This document shows positions 1 to 8,032 of a stretch of DNA of 35,574 bases, piece after piece. Every line of letters begins with the position of its first letter. Position 1 is the first letter of the stretch. Both the position numbers and the translations under genes were made by a program. The stretch is from Candidatus Burkholderia humilis (GTDB lineage: Bacteria > Pseudomonadota > Gammaproteobacteria > Burkholderiales > Burkholderiaceae). Location: positions 1-35,574 of the forward strand of contig LFMX01000045.1 of assembly GCA_001184405.1 (NCBI GenBank), in the 5' to 3' direction. Under the pieces are notes generated by a model that saw nothing but the letters and a program-made list of their open reading frames with translations, made no database searches and was not told where the DNA came from.

Positions 1-159
1 AAGATGGTTTTGCCAGAGATGGAAGGCGACGGGCGCGAGCGCCATCGGCGTGCCGGGGTGGCCGGAATTGGCCTTCTGCACGGCATCCATAGACAGCGTG
101 CGGATGGTGTCGATCGTAAGCTGATCGAGATCTTTCGACTGGGGCGATGCTTGAGACAT
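1..159 (-). CDS. tkt: Transketolase, N-terminal part (cut by window edge)
   Basis: Transketolase is a thiamine diphosphate enzyme that moves two-carbon units between sugar phosphates in the pentose phosphate and Calvin cycles. Only the first 53 codons are present; the frame is open to base 1. The protein starts [17 protein letters not shown] and contains the family's N-terminal signature [17 protein letters not shown] at about residues 23-39, where the His-Pro-Gly lies in the cofactor and substrate site. The ATG at 157-159 is preceded on the minus strand by AAAGGAG at good spacing, which fixes the start. The 277 bp between this gene and the next one (160-436) must hold its promoter; I see no other gene there. 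The visible part shows no damage. Confidence 0.93.
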   Translation of the reverse strand, partial: MSQASPQSKDLDQLTIDTIRTLSMDAVQKANSGHPGTPMALAPVAFHLWQNHL

Positions 160-436
160 GAGCGACGACTCCTTTGCGAAGAGCGCGCTGTGGCGAGAAG
201 GCGCCGCAGCGGGCAACCAGGACCATCGAGCAAGTGTAGTGCCTCGACGACGGCATTGCTCTGCGGGTGACTCAACGTTGCGCGGGGCGCGCCGCGCGTC
301 GGCTCGAACGTGACGCGCGGAGGAATGCTTGGAGAATGCTACGAGCGTCTATGCTGACACATTCGCGCGTTCGGGGTGCAAACGCACGGCAAATGCCTGT
401 CGGAACAGGGAATTTAGCCGCGCAGGTTCCGAACGA

Positions 437-1490
437 TTATGGCGCCGGATTCGGCTGACGCTCGTGTAGCGCATCGATTTCGGCGAGGATTTCATCGGAC
501 AAATCGATGTTCACGGTGTCGATGTTTTCCTTCAGTTGCGCCATCGTCGTCGCGCCGATCAGCGTGCTCGTGGTAAAAGCGCGCGTGTTGACGAACGCGA
601 GCGCGAGCTGCGTCGGTGTGAGGCCGTGGTGCTTGGCCAGTTCGACATACGACGTGATCGCCGCGATCGACTGCGGCTTTGCTGTAGCGCTGAAAACGCT
701 CGAACAGCGTAATGCGCCCGCCCGCCGGCCGTGCGCCGCCTTCGTACTTGCCCGACAGCCAGCCGAACGCGAGCGGTGAATACGCCAGCAGCCCGACGCC
801 TTCCTGGTGCGTGAACTTGGAAAGCCCGAGTTCATACGTGCAATTCACGAGGCTGTACGGATTCTGAATGCTGACGATCTTCGGCAAGCCCGCCTGTTCC
901 GCCGCCCGCAAGAACTGCGCGACGCCCCAAGGCGTTGCATTCGATACACCCACGTGACGAATCTTCCCGGCCTTCACGAGCTTGGCCAGCGCGTCGAGCG
1001 TTTCTTCGATCGGCACCGTGTATTCATCGTCGAGATAGGGATAGTTCGAACGGCCGAAGGTCATCGTGCTGCGGTCCGGCCAGTGCAATTGATACAAATC
1101 GACGTAATCGGTTTGCAGGCGCTTCAGGCGCGAATCGATCGCTTCGTTGATGTTCTTCGCATCGAACTGATTGCCCACGCCGCGAATATGACGCGGATTG
1201 TGCGGCTGACGCGCCGGCCCGGCGATCTTCGTCGCGAGCACGATATCCTCGCGCTTCGCCGGATGCTTCGCGAGCCACGTGCCGATGTTACTGCTCAGTG
1301 CGGCCCTGCGTTTCCGGGCGCGGTGGCACGGATACATCTCGGCGGCATCGATCAGATTGACACCTTGCGCGAGGGCGTAATCGATTTGCTCGTGCGCTTC
1401 GCTTTCGGTGTTCTGCTCGCCCCAGGTCATGGTGCCCAGCCCGATCAGGCTGACATCGACACCCGAATCACCCAGTTTTCGAAACTTCAT
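437..1490 (-). pseudogene. tas: Tas-like NADP(H)-dependent aldo/keto reductase, frameshifted
   Basis: This resembles E. coli Tas over its full length, from MKFRKLGDSGVDVSLIGLGT to a C-terminus ending PAP. Such enzymes are cytosolic NADPH-dependent carbonyl reductases with a TIM-barrel fold. Visible landmarks are LIDAAEMYP (Asp and Tyr of the active site), LATKIAGP, DYVDLYQLHWPDR, GKIRHVGVSN and the late LIGATTMAQLKENI, which contributes to cofactor binding. Three lesions are visible. About one base is missing near 1330 and one extra T lies near 1288-1289; this pair scrambles roughly 15 residues where the family has a conserved PETQG stretch, then restores the frame. One extra base in the T-run at 678-680 shifts the frame for good, and the last ~75 codons continue in another frame to TAA at 437-439. 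The ATG at 1488-1490 follows AGGAAGCG. It is divergent from the exporter at 1664. Confidence 0.85.
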
Positions 1491-1581
1491 GCTCGCTTCC
1501 TCTTGTAACCGTGTTGACCTGTTGGCGTTATGTGTACATGTCGTTGGCGCGTTGTAGGACGGGCGTCCTGCACGGCGCATC

Positions 1582-1600
1582 GGTAACTGGAAAAATTACC
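1582..1600. promoter_or_regulatory. Small inverted repeat in the tas/exporter divergent promoter region
   Basis: GGTAA (1582-1586) and TTACC (1596-1600) form an inverted repeat with a 9-bp spacer in the 173-bp gap between two divergently transcribed genes. The position suits an operator for a local repressor, but no regulator gene is adjacent and arms of five bases can occur by chance. Confidence 0.25.
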
Positions 1601-1663
1601 ATAGGCGCGCGATATCTGCTTCCGCGGCTAGAATGGCAAGCTCCTTTTTCGGAGAAACGCCCG

Positions 1664-3088
1664 ATGTCCAGCCTCGAGAATCGCGAGAAGAAAGATTCGT
1701 CGCTGATCATCACGCTCGTTGCCGCGACGTTCTTCATGGAGAACCTCGACGGCACGATCATCGCGACCGCGCTGCCGCAGATGGCGCACTCGTTCGGCGT
1801 GCATCCGGCGAACATGAGTCTCGGCATTACGGCGTACTTGCTGACGCTCGCGGTGTTCATCCCGATTTCTGGATGGGCGGCGGATCGCTTCGGCTTGCGC
1901 ACGGTGTTCGGCAGCGCCATCGCCGTATTCACGGCGGCGTCCGTGCTGTGCGCGACGACCTCGACCTTGCCCGCGTTCGCCGCAGCGCGCGTGCTGCAAG
2001 GCATCGGCGGCGCGATGATGGTGCCGGTCGGACGGCTCGCCGTGTTACGTGCGACGCCGAAGGAAGGTCTGATGCGCGCCGTCGCCATCATCACGTGGCC
2101 GGGTCTGGTCGCGCCGGTCATCGGGCCGCCACTCGGCGGGTTCATCACCACGTATTCGTCGTGGCGCTGGATTTTTTATCTGAACGTGCCGCTCGGCATC
2201 ATCGGATTGATGCTGACGCTGCGCTTCATCGACAACGTGTGCGAGGATGGTCAGCGCCGCTTCGATATGCTCGGCTTCGCGCTGTGCGGCATCGCGTGCA
2301 CGACGTTGCTTTACGCGATGGAACTGATCGGCCGCAGCGACGTGGACTGGCTCTTCGTCGGCGCGCTGGTCGCGGTGGGCGCGGTGGCGAGCGTCTTGTC
2401 GTACTGGCATTTGCGGCGCGCGCCGCAGCCGGTCGTCGATCTGTCGGCGCTCAAGGTGAAGACCTTTGCCGTCGCGATGGGCGGCGGCTCGCTCTTTCGG
2501 ATTGCCATCAGCGCCGCGCCGTTTCTGTTACCGCTGATGTTCCAGGCCGGCTTCGGCATGAACGCGTTCGAATCCGGGCTGCTGACGCTCGTCGTGTTCG
2601 CCGGCAATCTCGCGATGAAACTCGTCACCGCGCCCGTCATGCGCATGTTCGGCTTCCGGCCAGTGCTGATCGTGAACGGCGTGCTGGCCGCGCTGTCGCT
2701 CGCCGCGATGAGCGTGCTCACGCCAACGACGCCGAAAATCGTCATCACCGTCATCTTGTTTGCGAGCGGCTTGTCGCGCTCGTTGCAGTTCACTGCGCTC
2801 AATACGCTCTCTTTCGCGGATGTGCCGAAATCGCAGATGAGCGGCGCATCGGCGTTATCGAGCACGCTCTTTCAGATGACGATGGGTATCGGCGTCGCGG
2901 CAGGCGCGATCGCGCTGCGCATCGGCCAATGGCTGCATGGGCACGATGCGCATTCGATCGCGCCGGAGGATTTCAGCGTGGCGTTTCTGATCGTGGCGAT
3001 GATCGGGTTGATTGGCGTCGTCGATCTGTTCGGGCTGGCGAGGGATGCGGGCGCGGTGGTGTCGGGGCATGGGAAGGGGAAGGTGTGA
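1664..3088 (+). CDS. MFS drug exporter of the DHA2 family, HsrA-like
   Basis: This is a 474-residue inner-membrane proton-coupled exporter. The N-terminus has the DHA2 hallmark FFMENLDGTIIATALPQMA (about residues 20-38), followed by ISGWAADRFGLRTVFG, the MFS motif A loop between helices 2 and 3, and RVLQGIGGAMMVPVGRLAVLR, a motif typical of the EmrB/HsrA branch. GLVAPVIGPPLGGFI corresponds to the antiporter motif C. About 14 hydrophobic segments are expected for this family. The length matches E. coli HsrA (about 475 residues), which it resembles along its whole length. The ATG at 1664 was chosen because GGAG lies at 1651-1654; the frame is open upstream to 1511 but without a better start. 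Substrates cannot be read from sequence. It is intact, in contrast to its divergent neighbour. Confidence 0.9.
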   Translation: MSSLENREKKDSSLIITLVAATFFMENLDGTIIATALPQMAHSFGVHPANMSLGITAYLLTLAVFIPISGWAADRFGLRTVFGSAIAVFTAASVLCATTSTLPAFAAARVLQGIGGAMMVPVGRLAVLRATPKEGLMRAVAIITWPGLVAPVIGPPLGGFITTYSSWRWIFYLNVPLGIIGLMLTLRFIDNVCEDGQRRFDMLGFALCGIACTTLLYAMELIGRSDVDWLFVGALVAVGAVASVLSYWHLRRAPQPVVDLSALKVKTFAVAMGGGSLFRIAISAAPFLLPLMFQAGFGMNAFESGLLTLVVFAGNLAMKLVTAPVMRMFGFRPVLIVNGVLAALSLAAMSVLTPTTPKIVITVILFASGLSRSLQFTALNTLSFADVPKSQMSGASALSSTLFQMTMGIGVAAGAIALRIGQWLHGHDAHSIAPEDFSVAFLIVAMIGLIGVVDLFGLARDAGAVVSGHGKGKV

Positions 3089-3141
3089 CGAGCGTGCGAT
3101 TACCGGCTCAAGTCCCCGCCTCATCTGCCGTTAACCCCGGC

Positions 3142-3339
3142 ATGGACACCCACAACTTCGATGCCCTCATCGCACTTGGTGAAACGGTCGCCGTGATCCG
3201 CCACGCGCGCGGCCTGAAGAATCCCGACGACCTGCCCGCCGGATCGCCCGAATGGGTCGACGCCAGCGACGCCTTCGCCGACGATTTCATCCGCGCACTC
3301 GACGCCGCGCCGCCCGTGCGCGAATGGTGGACGCCCTAA
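3142..3339 (+). CDS. Small acidic protein of unknown function
   Basis: This is a 65-residue soluble protein beginning MDTHNFDALIALGETVAVIR and ending VREWWTP. It is acidic in the second half (DASDAFADDF) and has two adjacent Trp near the C-terminus. I do not recognise a family. Codon use is like the intact neighbours, with GC-rich third positions, which supports a real gene. An upstream in-frame GTG at 3085 overlaps the exporter stop and would add 19 residues, hinting at translational coupling. I prefer the ATG at 3142 because the added segment looks like linker sequence. There is no membrane segment or signal peptide. Confidence 0.55.
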   Translation: MDTHNFDALIALGETVAVIRHARGLKNPDDLPAGSPEWVDASDAFADDFIRALDAAPPVREWWTP

Positions 3340-3404
3340 GCATCGCGTCACGCGCATGCACTCTCCCGAAACCGCTGTCCCGCGAGTCAACTTTTGCTTT
3401 TTAG

Positions 3405-3416
3405 GCAAACGTTTGC
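3405..3416. promoter_or_regulatory. Perfect 12-bp CG-centred palindrome, LacI/PurR-type operator candidate
   Basis: GCAAACGTTTGC is a perfect palindrome with a central CpG, the symmetry and core typical of LacI/GalR-family operators; the E. coli PurR box has a nearly identical core. It sits about 70 bp upstream of the lipoprotein start at 3488, a plausible operator position for the operon 3488-4690. No LacI-family gene is in the window, so the assignment rests on the site alone. Confidence 0.4.
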
Positions 3417-3487
3417 GCATCGCTATCAAGTCGATGCAACGCGCGCCGACATCTCCCATATCGCCATGAAAATTTCGGGAGTTGCCA

Positions 3488-3874
3488 GTGAAGTGGGCAA
3501 TGTCATGTATCGTCACCGCGGCTGCGTTCGCCGTGACCGGCTGCGCGCAGATGCCCGCGCCGAATGCCTCGGCGCAAGCCGATAAACCGCCGGTCGCCGC
3601 CGGCGTCATCAGTTTCGACATTCCCGCCGACGCACTCGGCGCGCACGATGCGCAGTTGAGCGCCGTCCTCGCCAAAGCCGGCGCGCTCGCCGCCGCGCAA
3701 AAACAGCCGACGACGATTCTCGTCACGGCGCTCGCGCAGGACTTTCCGTATATCAATCAGGCCATCTGGAAAGGCGTGCCCGCGCGGCGCACGGTCCGGC
3801 TCAACCTCGAAAACCTGACGGCCGGCGCGCATCAGACGTACAGCGTGTCGATCAAACTGGCGCAGGGAGGCTGA
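3488..3874 (+). CDS. Putative lipoprotein of unknown function
   Basis: The protein of about 128 residues starts with a short basic end and a hydrophobic stretch ending AFAVTGC, a lipobox with Cys at about residue 20. It is therefore predicted to be lipid-modified and anchored in the periplasm. The mature part starts with an Ala/Pro-rich linker, and the rest looks like a small beta-rich domain (TVRLNLENLTAGAHQTYSV). I recognise no family. The GTG at 3488 is the preferred start because GGGAG (3477-3481) is at ideal spacing; TTG 3482 and ATG 3500 are alternatives in the same frame. It is the first gene of a tight operon with 3879 and 4238, four bases from the next start, so an envelope role beside the lytic transglycosylase is likely. 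Confidence 0.65.
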   Translation: MKWAMSCIVTAAAFAVTGCAQMPAPNASAQADKPPVAAGVISFDIPADALGAHDAQLSAVLAKAGALAAAQKQPTTILVTALAQDFPYINQAIWKGVPARRTVRLNLENLTAGAHQTYSVSIKLAQGG

Positions 3875-3878
3875 CCCG

Positions 3879-4228
3879 ATGCATCGCATTTTCCTCGCCT
3901 TTACCGCAGCGCTTTTTTTTAGACCGCCGCCTTCGCCGGTTCGCTCGATGTCAGCGCGCCCGCCACCATGTAGACCTTCGCCGCTGTCGCGCCTGCCGCG
4001 CAAAAGGTGTATCCGCCGCTGCCGACGCTCGCCATGTTGCCCGCGTCCATCGGCGATGACGACGAGTCGCCCGCAGCGCGTTCCATCGCGAAAAAAAGCA
4101 AGAAGGCGCGCCACGTCGTCGCGGATTGCAAATGCAGTGCGCCGGAGCCGCGGTTGGTCGTATCGGACGATACGCGCGCTTATCTGAAAGATGTCGAAGC
4201 GCGGCTCGATGCCGCCCTCGCCCGCTAG
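3879..4228 (+). pseudogene. Secreted hypothetical protein with disrupted N-terminus
   Basis: The ATG at 3879 opens a normal-looking signal sequence (MHRIFLAFTAALFF) that runs into a T8 tract at 3913-3920 and loses frame. A second frame (TAAFAGSLDVSAPATM, bases 3923-3970) looks like the rest of the signal peptide and the mature start. It meets an in-frame TAG at 3970-3972, then continues as an uninterrupted ~85-codon frame to TAG at 4226-4228. The tail contains an acidic patch, a Lys-rich patch (SIAKKSKKARH), a CxC pair and a helical C-terminus (YLKDVEARLDAALAR). No family is recognised. It lies between the lipoprotein (4-bp gap) and the lytic transglycosylase (9-bp gap), so it was the middle gene of one operon. 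At least two lesions are needed to explain it. Confidence 0.5.
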
Positions 4229-4237
4229 GGAGCCCGC

Positions 4238-4690
4238 ATGCGTATCAAAAGAATTGCGGGTCTGCTCGCTGCCTGCGCGGTGTTCGCGTCGATGTCTGCG
4301 CACGCCGCCGACGACTGCTTCGAGCAGGCCGGCGCCTATCAGGGCGTGAATCCGCTGGTGTTGCGCGCCGTCGCGTGGTGCGAATCGAAGGGCGATGCCG
4401 CCGCGATCAACCACAACACGAACGGATCGATCGATATCGGCCAGTTACAGATCAATTCGATCCATTTTCCGGATCTCGCGCGTGACGGCATTCCGCATCG
4501 CGCGCTGATCGATCCGTGCGTGAACGTGTTCGTCGCCGCGTGGCTGCTCAAGCAGAAGATGGTGAAGTACGGCAACACGTGGCAGGCGATCGGCGCGTAT
4601 CACTCGGAATCGCCGAAGCATCGCGATGCCTACGCGCGCAGCATCCAGAGCATTTTCGTGAGCTGGGGCGAACTGCGTCCGGCGATGTGA
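4238..4690 (+). CDS. Lytic transglycosylase, SLT domain (VirB1/IagB-like)
   Basis: This 150-residue secreted enzyme cleaves peptidoglycan glycan strands, usually to open the wall for an envelope-spanning machine. A signal peptide ends SMSAHA at about residue 23. The SLT fold follows: WCESKGD with the catalytic Glu at residue 49, then INHNTNGSIDIGQLQINS, the substrate groove motif, DPCVNVFVAAWLL, and YGNTWQAIGAYHSES. This order and the short length match IagB/IpgF/VirB1-type specialised transglycosylases rather than the large Slt70 type. GGGAG at 4227-4231 sets the ATG at 4238. The upstream operon partners are a lipoprotein and a broken secreted protein, but no secretion or pilus gene lies in this window, so its machine is unknown. 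It is intact. Confidence 0.88.
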   Translation: MRIKRIAGLLAACAVFASMSAHAADDCFEQAGAYQGVNPLVLRAVAWCESKGDAAAINHNTNGSIDIGQLQINSIHFPDLARDGIPHRALIDPCVNVFVAAWLLKQKMVKYGNTWQAIGAYHSESPKHRDAYARSIQSIFVSWGELRPAM

Positions 4691-4712
4691 CACGCCCAGC
4701 ATCACAAGGACA

Positions 4713-5450
4713 TCAAAGCTGGCTCATGCCGCCATCGATGATGATCTCCGTGCCGACGATAAACCCCGACTCCTCCGCCGACAGATGCAGCACCGTCGCC
4801 GCGACTTCGCTCGACTTGCCGAAGCGCCCGAGTGGAATCTGGCTTTGCAGTTGCGCGGCGGCTTCATCGGGAAGGCCGAGCTTGACGTGCAGCGGCGTCG
4901 TGACCGGTCCCGGACTCACAACGTTCACGCGCACGCCGCGCGGCAGCAATTCCGCCGACAGCGTCTTCGCGAACGACACGAGCGCGGCCTTGCTCGCCGC
5001 ATAGAGCGACGACTGCGGCATGCCGATATGCGCGTTGATCGATCCGTTCAGCACGATCGATGCGCCCGCGTTCAGCAACGGCACGAGCGCCTGAATCTGA
5101 AAGTACGGACCTTTGACGTTGATCGCGAAGGTCTCGTCCCACGCGCTTTCGGTCATATCGGTGAACGGCGCGAACGTGGCGATGCCCGCGTTGATGAACA
5201 CGGCGTCGAGCGTCACATGTTGCGCGCTCAGCCGTTCGGCGAGTTCACGCGCCGCCGCGACCGTGCCCGCAACATTGCGAATAGCGATGGCGTTCGCGCC
5301 GTGCGTGGCGCGCGCCGTTTCGAGCGATGCTTCATCGCGACCCGTGATGACGACGCGCGCGCCTTCTGCCGCATAAGCCTGCACCGTCGCGAGTCCGATG
5401 CCGCTGTTGCCGCCCGTCACCAGGACAGTCTTGCCTTCGAAGCGATTCAT
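4713..5450 (-). CDS. Short-chain dehydrogenase/reductase (SDR)
   Basis: This is a classical SDR of 245 residues, a cytosolic NAD(P)H-dependent oxidoreductase with a Rossmann fold. Visible are the nucleotide-binding motif TGGNSGIG (12-19), GRD after beta-strand 2 (favouring NADPH), NAG (87-89), the active-site Asn in INVKG (about 111), Ser137 in NGSINA, and the catalytic Tyr150 and Lys154 in YAASK. SPGPVTTPL and IIDGGM near the end are typical. The substrate cannot be deduced. The ATG at 5448-5450 follows AAGGAGAGC on the minus strand. It is divergent from the O-methyltransferase at 5635, with a perfect palindrome in the gap, so both may share one regulator. It is fully intact. Confidence 0.93.
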   Translation of the reverse strand: MNRFEGKTVLVTGGNSGIGLATVQAYAAEGARVVITGRDEASLETARATHGANAIAIRNVAGTVAAARELAERLSAQHVTLDAVFINAGIATFAPFTDMTESAWDETFAINVKGPYFQIQALVPLLNAGASIVLNGSINAHIGMPQSSLYAASKAALVSFAKTLSAELLPRGVRVNVVSPGPVTTPLHVKLGLPDEAAAQLQSQIPLGRFGKSSEVAATVLHLSAEESGFIVGTEIIIDGGMSQL

Positions 5451-5544
5451 GATGCTCTCCTTGAGAACGTTGATTAGCGTGAAGGCAGTATGGGCGGACT
5501 CGAGCGCCCTGCCGTACGACGGTTACGCCGCACTCGTTCGGTTT

Positions 5545-5562
5545 CATCGAACATGTTCGATG
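5545..5562. promoter_or_regulatory. Perfect 18-bp palindrome, operator candidate in a divergent promoter region
   Basis: CATCGAACATGTTCGATG reads identically on both strands. It lies 95 bp from the SDR start (5450) and 73 bp before the methyltransferase start (5635), in a 184-bp gap. An 18-bp perfect palindrome is very unlikely by chance and its position suits a dimeric repressor controlling both genes. No regulator gene is adjacent. Confidence 0.55.
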
Positions 5563-5634
5563 CTCGCAAACTCGGCTTGAATCGGCTTCGGCGCACACCT
5601 AGAGTTACCGAAGCCCCTCGACCGGAGACACACC

Positions 5635-6639
5635 ATGCAAGATGCGCAAGGCATGGCGGGCGGCCCGACGCCCGAGCGGGTGCTGCAACTGGGTCTGGCG
5701 TTCTGGGGCGCGAAGGCGTTGCTGTCGGCCGTCGAACTGGGCGTGTTCACGGCGCTCGCCAACGGCGCGCAAAGCGCCGACGAATTGACCGAAGCGCTCG
5801 GGCTTCATCCGCGCAGCGCGCTCGATTTCCTCGATACGCTCGTCGCGCTGCAACTTCTCACGCGCAACGACGGCCGCTATGCGAACGCGCCCGATACCGA
5901 TTTCTTCCTCGATCGTCAAAAGCCCTCGTATGTCGGCGGACTGCTCGAAATGGCGAATGCGCGGCTGTATCCGTCCTGGGGATGTCTGACAGAAGCGCTG
6001 CGCACCGGCTTGCCGCAAAACGAAGCGAAAGGCGGCGGCGATGTCTTACCCTCTACAGCGATCCCGCGCGCCTGCGCATTTTTCTGCACGCGATGAGCGG
6101 CGTCAGCATGGGCGCGGCGCAGGTGATGGCGCGACAGTTTCCGTGGCAGAACTACGGCACGTTCATCGATATCGGCACGGTGCAAGGCGCGCTGCCGGTG
6201 CAACTTGCGCGGCGGCGGTTTCGATCTACCGGTCGTCGCGCCGATTTTCGACGACTACGTAAACGCCAACGGCCTGCAAGACCGGCTGCGTTTTCATGCA
6301 GGCGACTTCTTCAAAGATCCGCTACCGAGTACCGATGTGCTCGTCATGGGCCACATTCTTCACGACTGGAACCTGCCGCAAAAGCGCGAACTGCTCGCGA
6401 AGTGTCATGCCGCGCTGCCGCCGGGCGGCTGTCTGATCGTGTACGACGCGATCATCGACGACGCGCGCCGTCACAACGCCTTTGGCCTGCTGATGAGCCT
6501 GAACATGCTGATCGAGACGACCGGCGGATTCGATTACACCGGCGCGCAATGCTGCGAATGGATGCGCGATGCCTGATTCGCGACGGCGCGAGTCGAACCG
6601 CTGGCCGGCCCGGACTCGATGGTGATCGCGACGAAGTGA
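5635..6639 (+). pseudogene. SAM-dependent O-methyltransferase (family 2, with dimerisation domain), inactivated
   Basis: The gene encodes a small-molecule methyltransferase of the plant/Streptomyces O-methyltransferase type. The N-terminal dimerisation domain ([21 protein letters not shown] through [21 protein letters not shown]) is followed by [16 protein letters not shown] (SAM-binding motif I), [51 protein letters not shown] and a C-terminal [10 protein letters not shown]. Three lesions are visible. A base is missing near 6047-6048 and the frame is lost. A second shift near 6210 seems to be a larger deletion, because several residues normally lying between motif I and GGGFDLP are absent. 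An in-frame TGA at 6574-6576 stands where the family has Gly (MRDA-G-F), with the tail continuing in frame to TGA 6637-6639. The start lies after GGAGACACACC. Confidence 0.85.
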
Positions 6640-6643
6640 ACCG

Positions 6644-6847
6644 TCAGCGGTCGTTCGCCATGCCTTTCAGCCGGTCGTTACCGGCGTCGCGGGCGGCGTC
6701 GGCGGTGGAGAAGTTTTCTTCGGAAACCATCGCGCGTTTGACTTCGCGCGACTCGAAATTGACCAGCGCGATCACCCAGACGAAACCGCCCGCCTGCTCC
6801 GCCGTCTGCACGAACGCCTTGAGCGTGCCTTCTTTCGACGATGCCAT
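6644..6847 (-). CDS. Small conserved-looking protein of unknown function
   Basis: This 67-residue soluble protein has the sequence pattern [35 protein letters not shown]. The last 25 residues look like a helical repeat-type segment often seen after a small beta domain, and the [14 protein letters not shown] end suggests an exposed helix. A very strong ribosome site (AAGGAGGTC) precedes the ATG at 6845-6847, a good sign of a real, well-translated gene. No motif identifies a function. It ends five bases from the broken methyltransferase on the other strand, so the two converge. Confidence 0.65.
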   Translation of the reverse strand: MASSKEGTLKAFVQTAEQAGGFVWVIALVNFESREVKRAMVSEENFSTADAARDAGNDRLKGMANDR

Positions 6848-6919
6848 CTTGACCTCCTTGTTCGTGAGTTCGCGCCGTCTTCGGCGACGGACAGATCGCT
6901 TGCGATTCGGACTACGGGC

Positions 6920-7245
6920 TCAGGCTTCGAAATCCAGCCCGCCGAGCAGCACCGCCGGCTCGGCCTGCGAGCACGTGACGAAATCGACTTCGCGCACGCC
7001 TTGCCATGCATCGAATTTCGCGCCGATCACATCGAGTATCGCACGAAACGCGCCTCCCCGCCGGGCATCAGCAGACGCTCGATTTCGTCGTCATCCCAAG
7101 TCAGCGTGACGTTCAGATCGAACGCGTAATGAAGACCGTGGTCGATCGCGTCGTTGCGCTCGGCGCGCCCGAGCAGCCGCGCGACGCACTCCGCGATGCG
7201 CGGCGTGTACTCCGCTTCGAAACGCAGTGCCTGTTGCCGGTTCAC
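6920..7245 (-). pseudogene. Hypothetical protein, single frameshift
   Basis: About 108 codons can be followed in two frames. The first reads NRQQALRFEAEYTPRIAE through [22 protein letters not shown]. The second reads [19 protein letters not shown] through [23 protein letters not shown] and ends at TGA 6920-6922. The switch lies at the C4 run 7056-7059 and is best explained by one missing base. Codon use on both sides is that of a real gene. I placed the start at GTG 7243-7245, as no ATG is in frame; the true start could be slightly upstream. No family is recognised. It lies just downstream of the 7283-7585 gene on the same strand and probably shared its transcript. Confidence 0.5.
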
Positions 7246-7282
7246 GCGCGTCTTTCGTATCGATGACGAAGCCTCGGGGCGC

Positions 7283-7585
7283 TCACACCGCCGGCAGATC
7301 TTCGAGCGACTTCTCGATCTGCCCGTCCTGCACGCGCACCTCGATGCCTTCATGCACGTTCGCATACGGCAACGCGCTGACTTTCGGGCCGAGAAAAGTG
7401 CGTCCGCCGAGCGTGAAAAGCGTGCGCACTTCCTTGCCGCTTTTGATGGCATCGACGACCTGATGCACTTCCACGATGGACGTGGGCGTAACCCACACGT
7501 TGGTCGATTGATCGAAGCTGCCCCAGCGCACGTTGGTCACGCGATCATTGACCCAGCGCACGCCGTCGATCGCCAAAGTAGCCAT
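7283..7585 (-). CDS. Hypothetical protein, possibly beta-rich
   Basis: This is a 100-residue soluble protein, MATLAIDGVRWVNDRVTNVR at the start and IEKSLEDLPAV at the end. Alternating hydrophobic residues (TNVWVTPTSIVEVHQVVDAI) suggest a small beta-rich or alpha/beta fold. No catalytic motif is visible and I recognise no family. The ATG at 7583-7585 is preceded by GGAGGCAGCT, a good ribosome site. It is first in a same-strand run with 6920-7245 and, further on, 6644-6847; the three may form one transcript of unknown-function genes. It is intact. Confidence 0.6.
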   Translation of the reverse strand: MATLAIDGVRWVNDRVTNVRWGSFDQSTNVWVTPTSIVEVHQVVDAIKSGKEVRTLFTLGGRTFLGPKVSALPYANVHEGIEVRVQDGQIEKSLEDLPAV

Positions 7586-7693
7586 AGCTGCCTCCGCTTT
7601 CGTCGGTTCGTCTGTTTCGGGGTGGTGGATGATGCTAGCACGGTGCGCGTGTGGACGTGCTCGACGCGAGCTAGCCGAAACGTGTGTCCGTCT

Positions 7694-7930
7694 TTATTTC
7701 GCGATGGCGTCGCTCGCCGGGTTGTTATGCAGCATGCGATCGCCGACCGGCGCGGCGGGCGGACGCTTGACGGGCATGTCGTCGGGATTGTTGGGACGCG
7801 CGGTGTTGGCGGACGGTGAGCCGGGCATGGCCGGCGGCTTGACCATCGACGCGCCGTTGTCAGCGGACGAAGTCTGCGCGTGAGCAGCGGTGCAGACGAG
7901 TACGGTCGCCGCGAATAAGTACTTGAGCAT
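7694..7930 (-). CDS. Small exported Pro-rich protein of unknown function
   Basis: The 78-residue product starts MLKYLFAATVLVCTAAHA, a classic signal peptide with an AHA cleavage site near residue 18. The mature part is short, Pro- and Asn-rich (MVKPPAMPGSPSANTARPNN) and probably unstructured in the periplasm. GGAG at suitable distance favours the ATG at 7928-7930 over an in-frame ATG 15 bases upstream. I do not recognise a domain. It stands alone and diverges from dusA; the gap 7931-8032 holds a TTGACA (7991-7996) that may be the -35 element of dusA, though no good -10 follows. Confidence 0.6.
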   Translation of the reverse strand: MLKYLFAATVLVCTAAHAQTSSADNGASMVKPPAMPGSPSANTARPNNPDDMPVKRPPAAPVGDRMLHNNPASDAIAK

Positions 7931-8032
7931 GATATGTCTCCGCAAGGTCTAACTGAATTGACAGACGGCGCCGCTAAAAATTCTTCAGGTTTGACAAACA
8001 CTTAAGCGATCAATCTGCGGCGCTGCGGTAAA

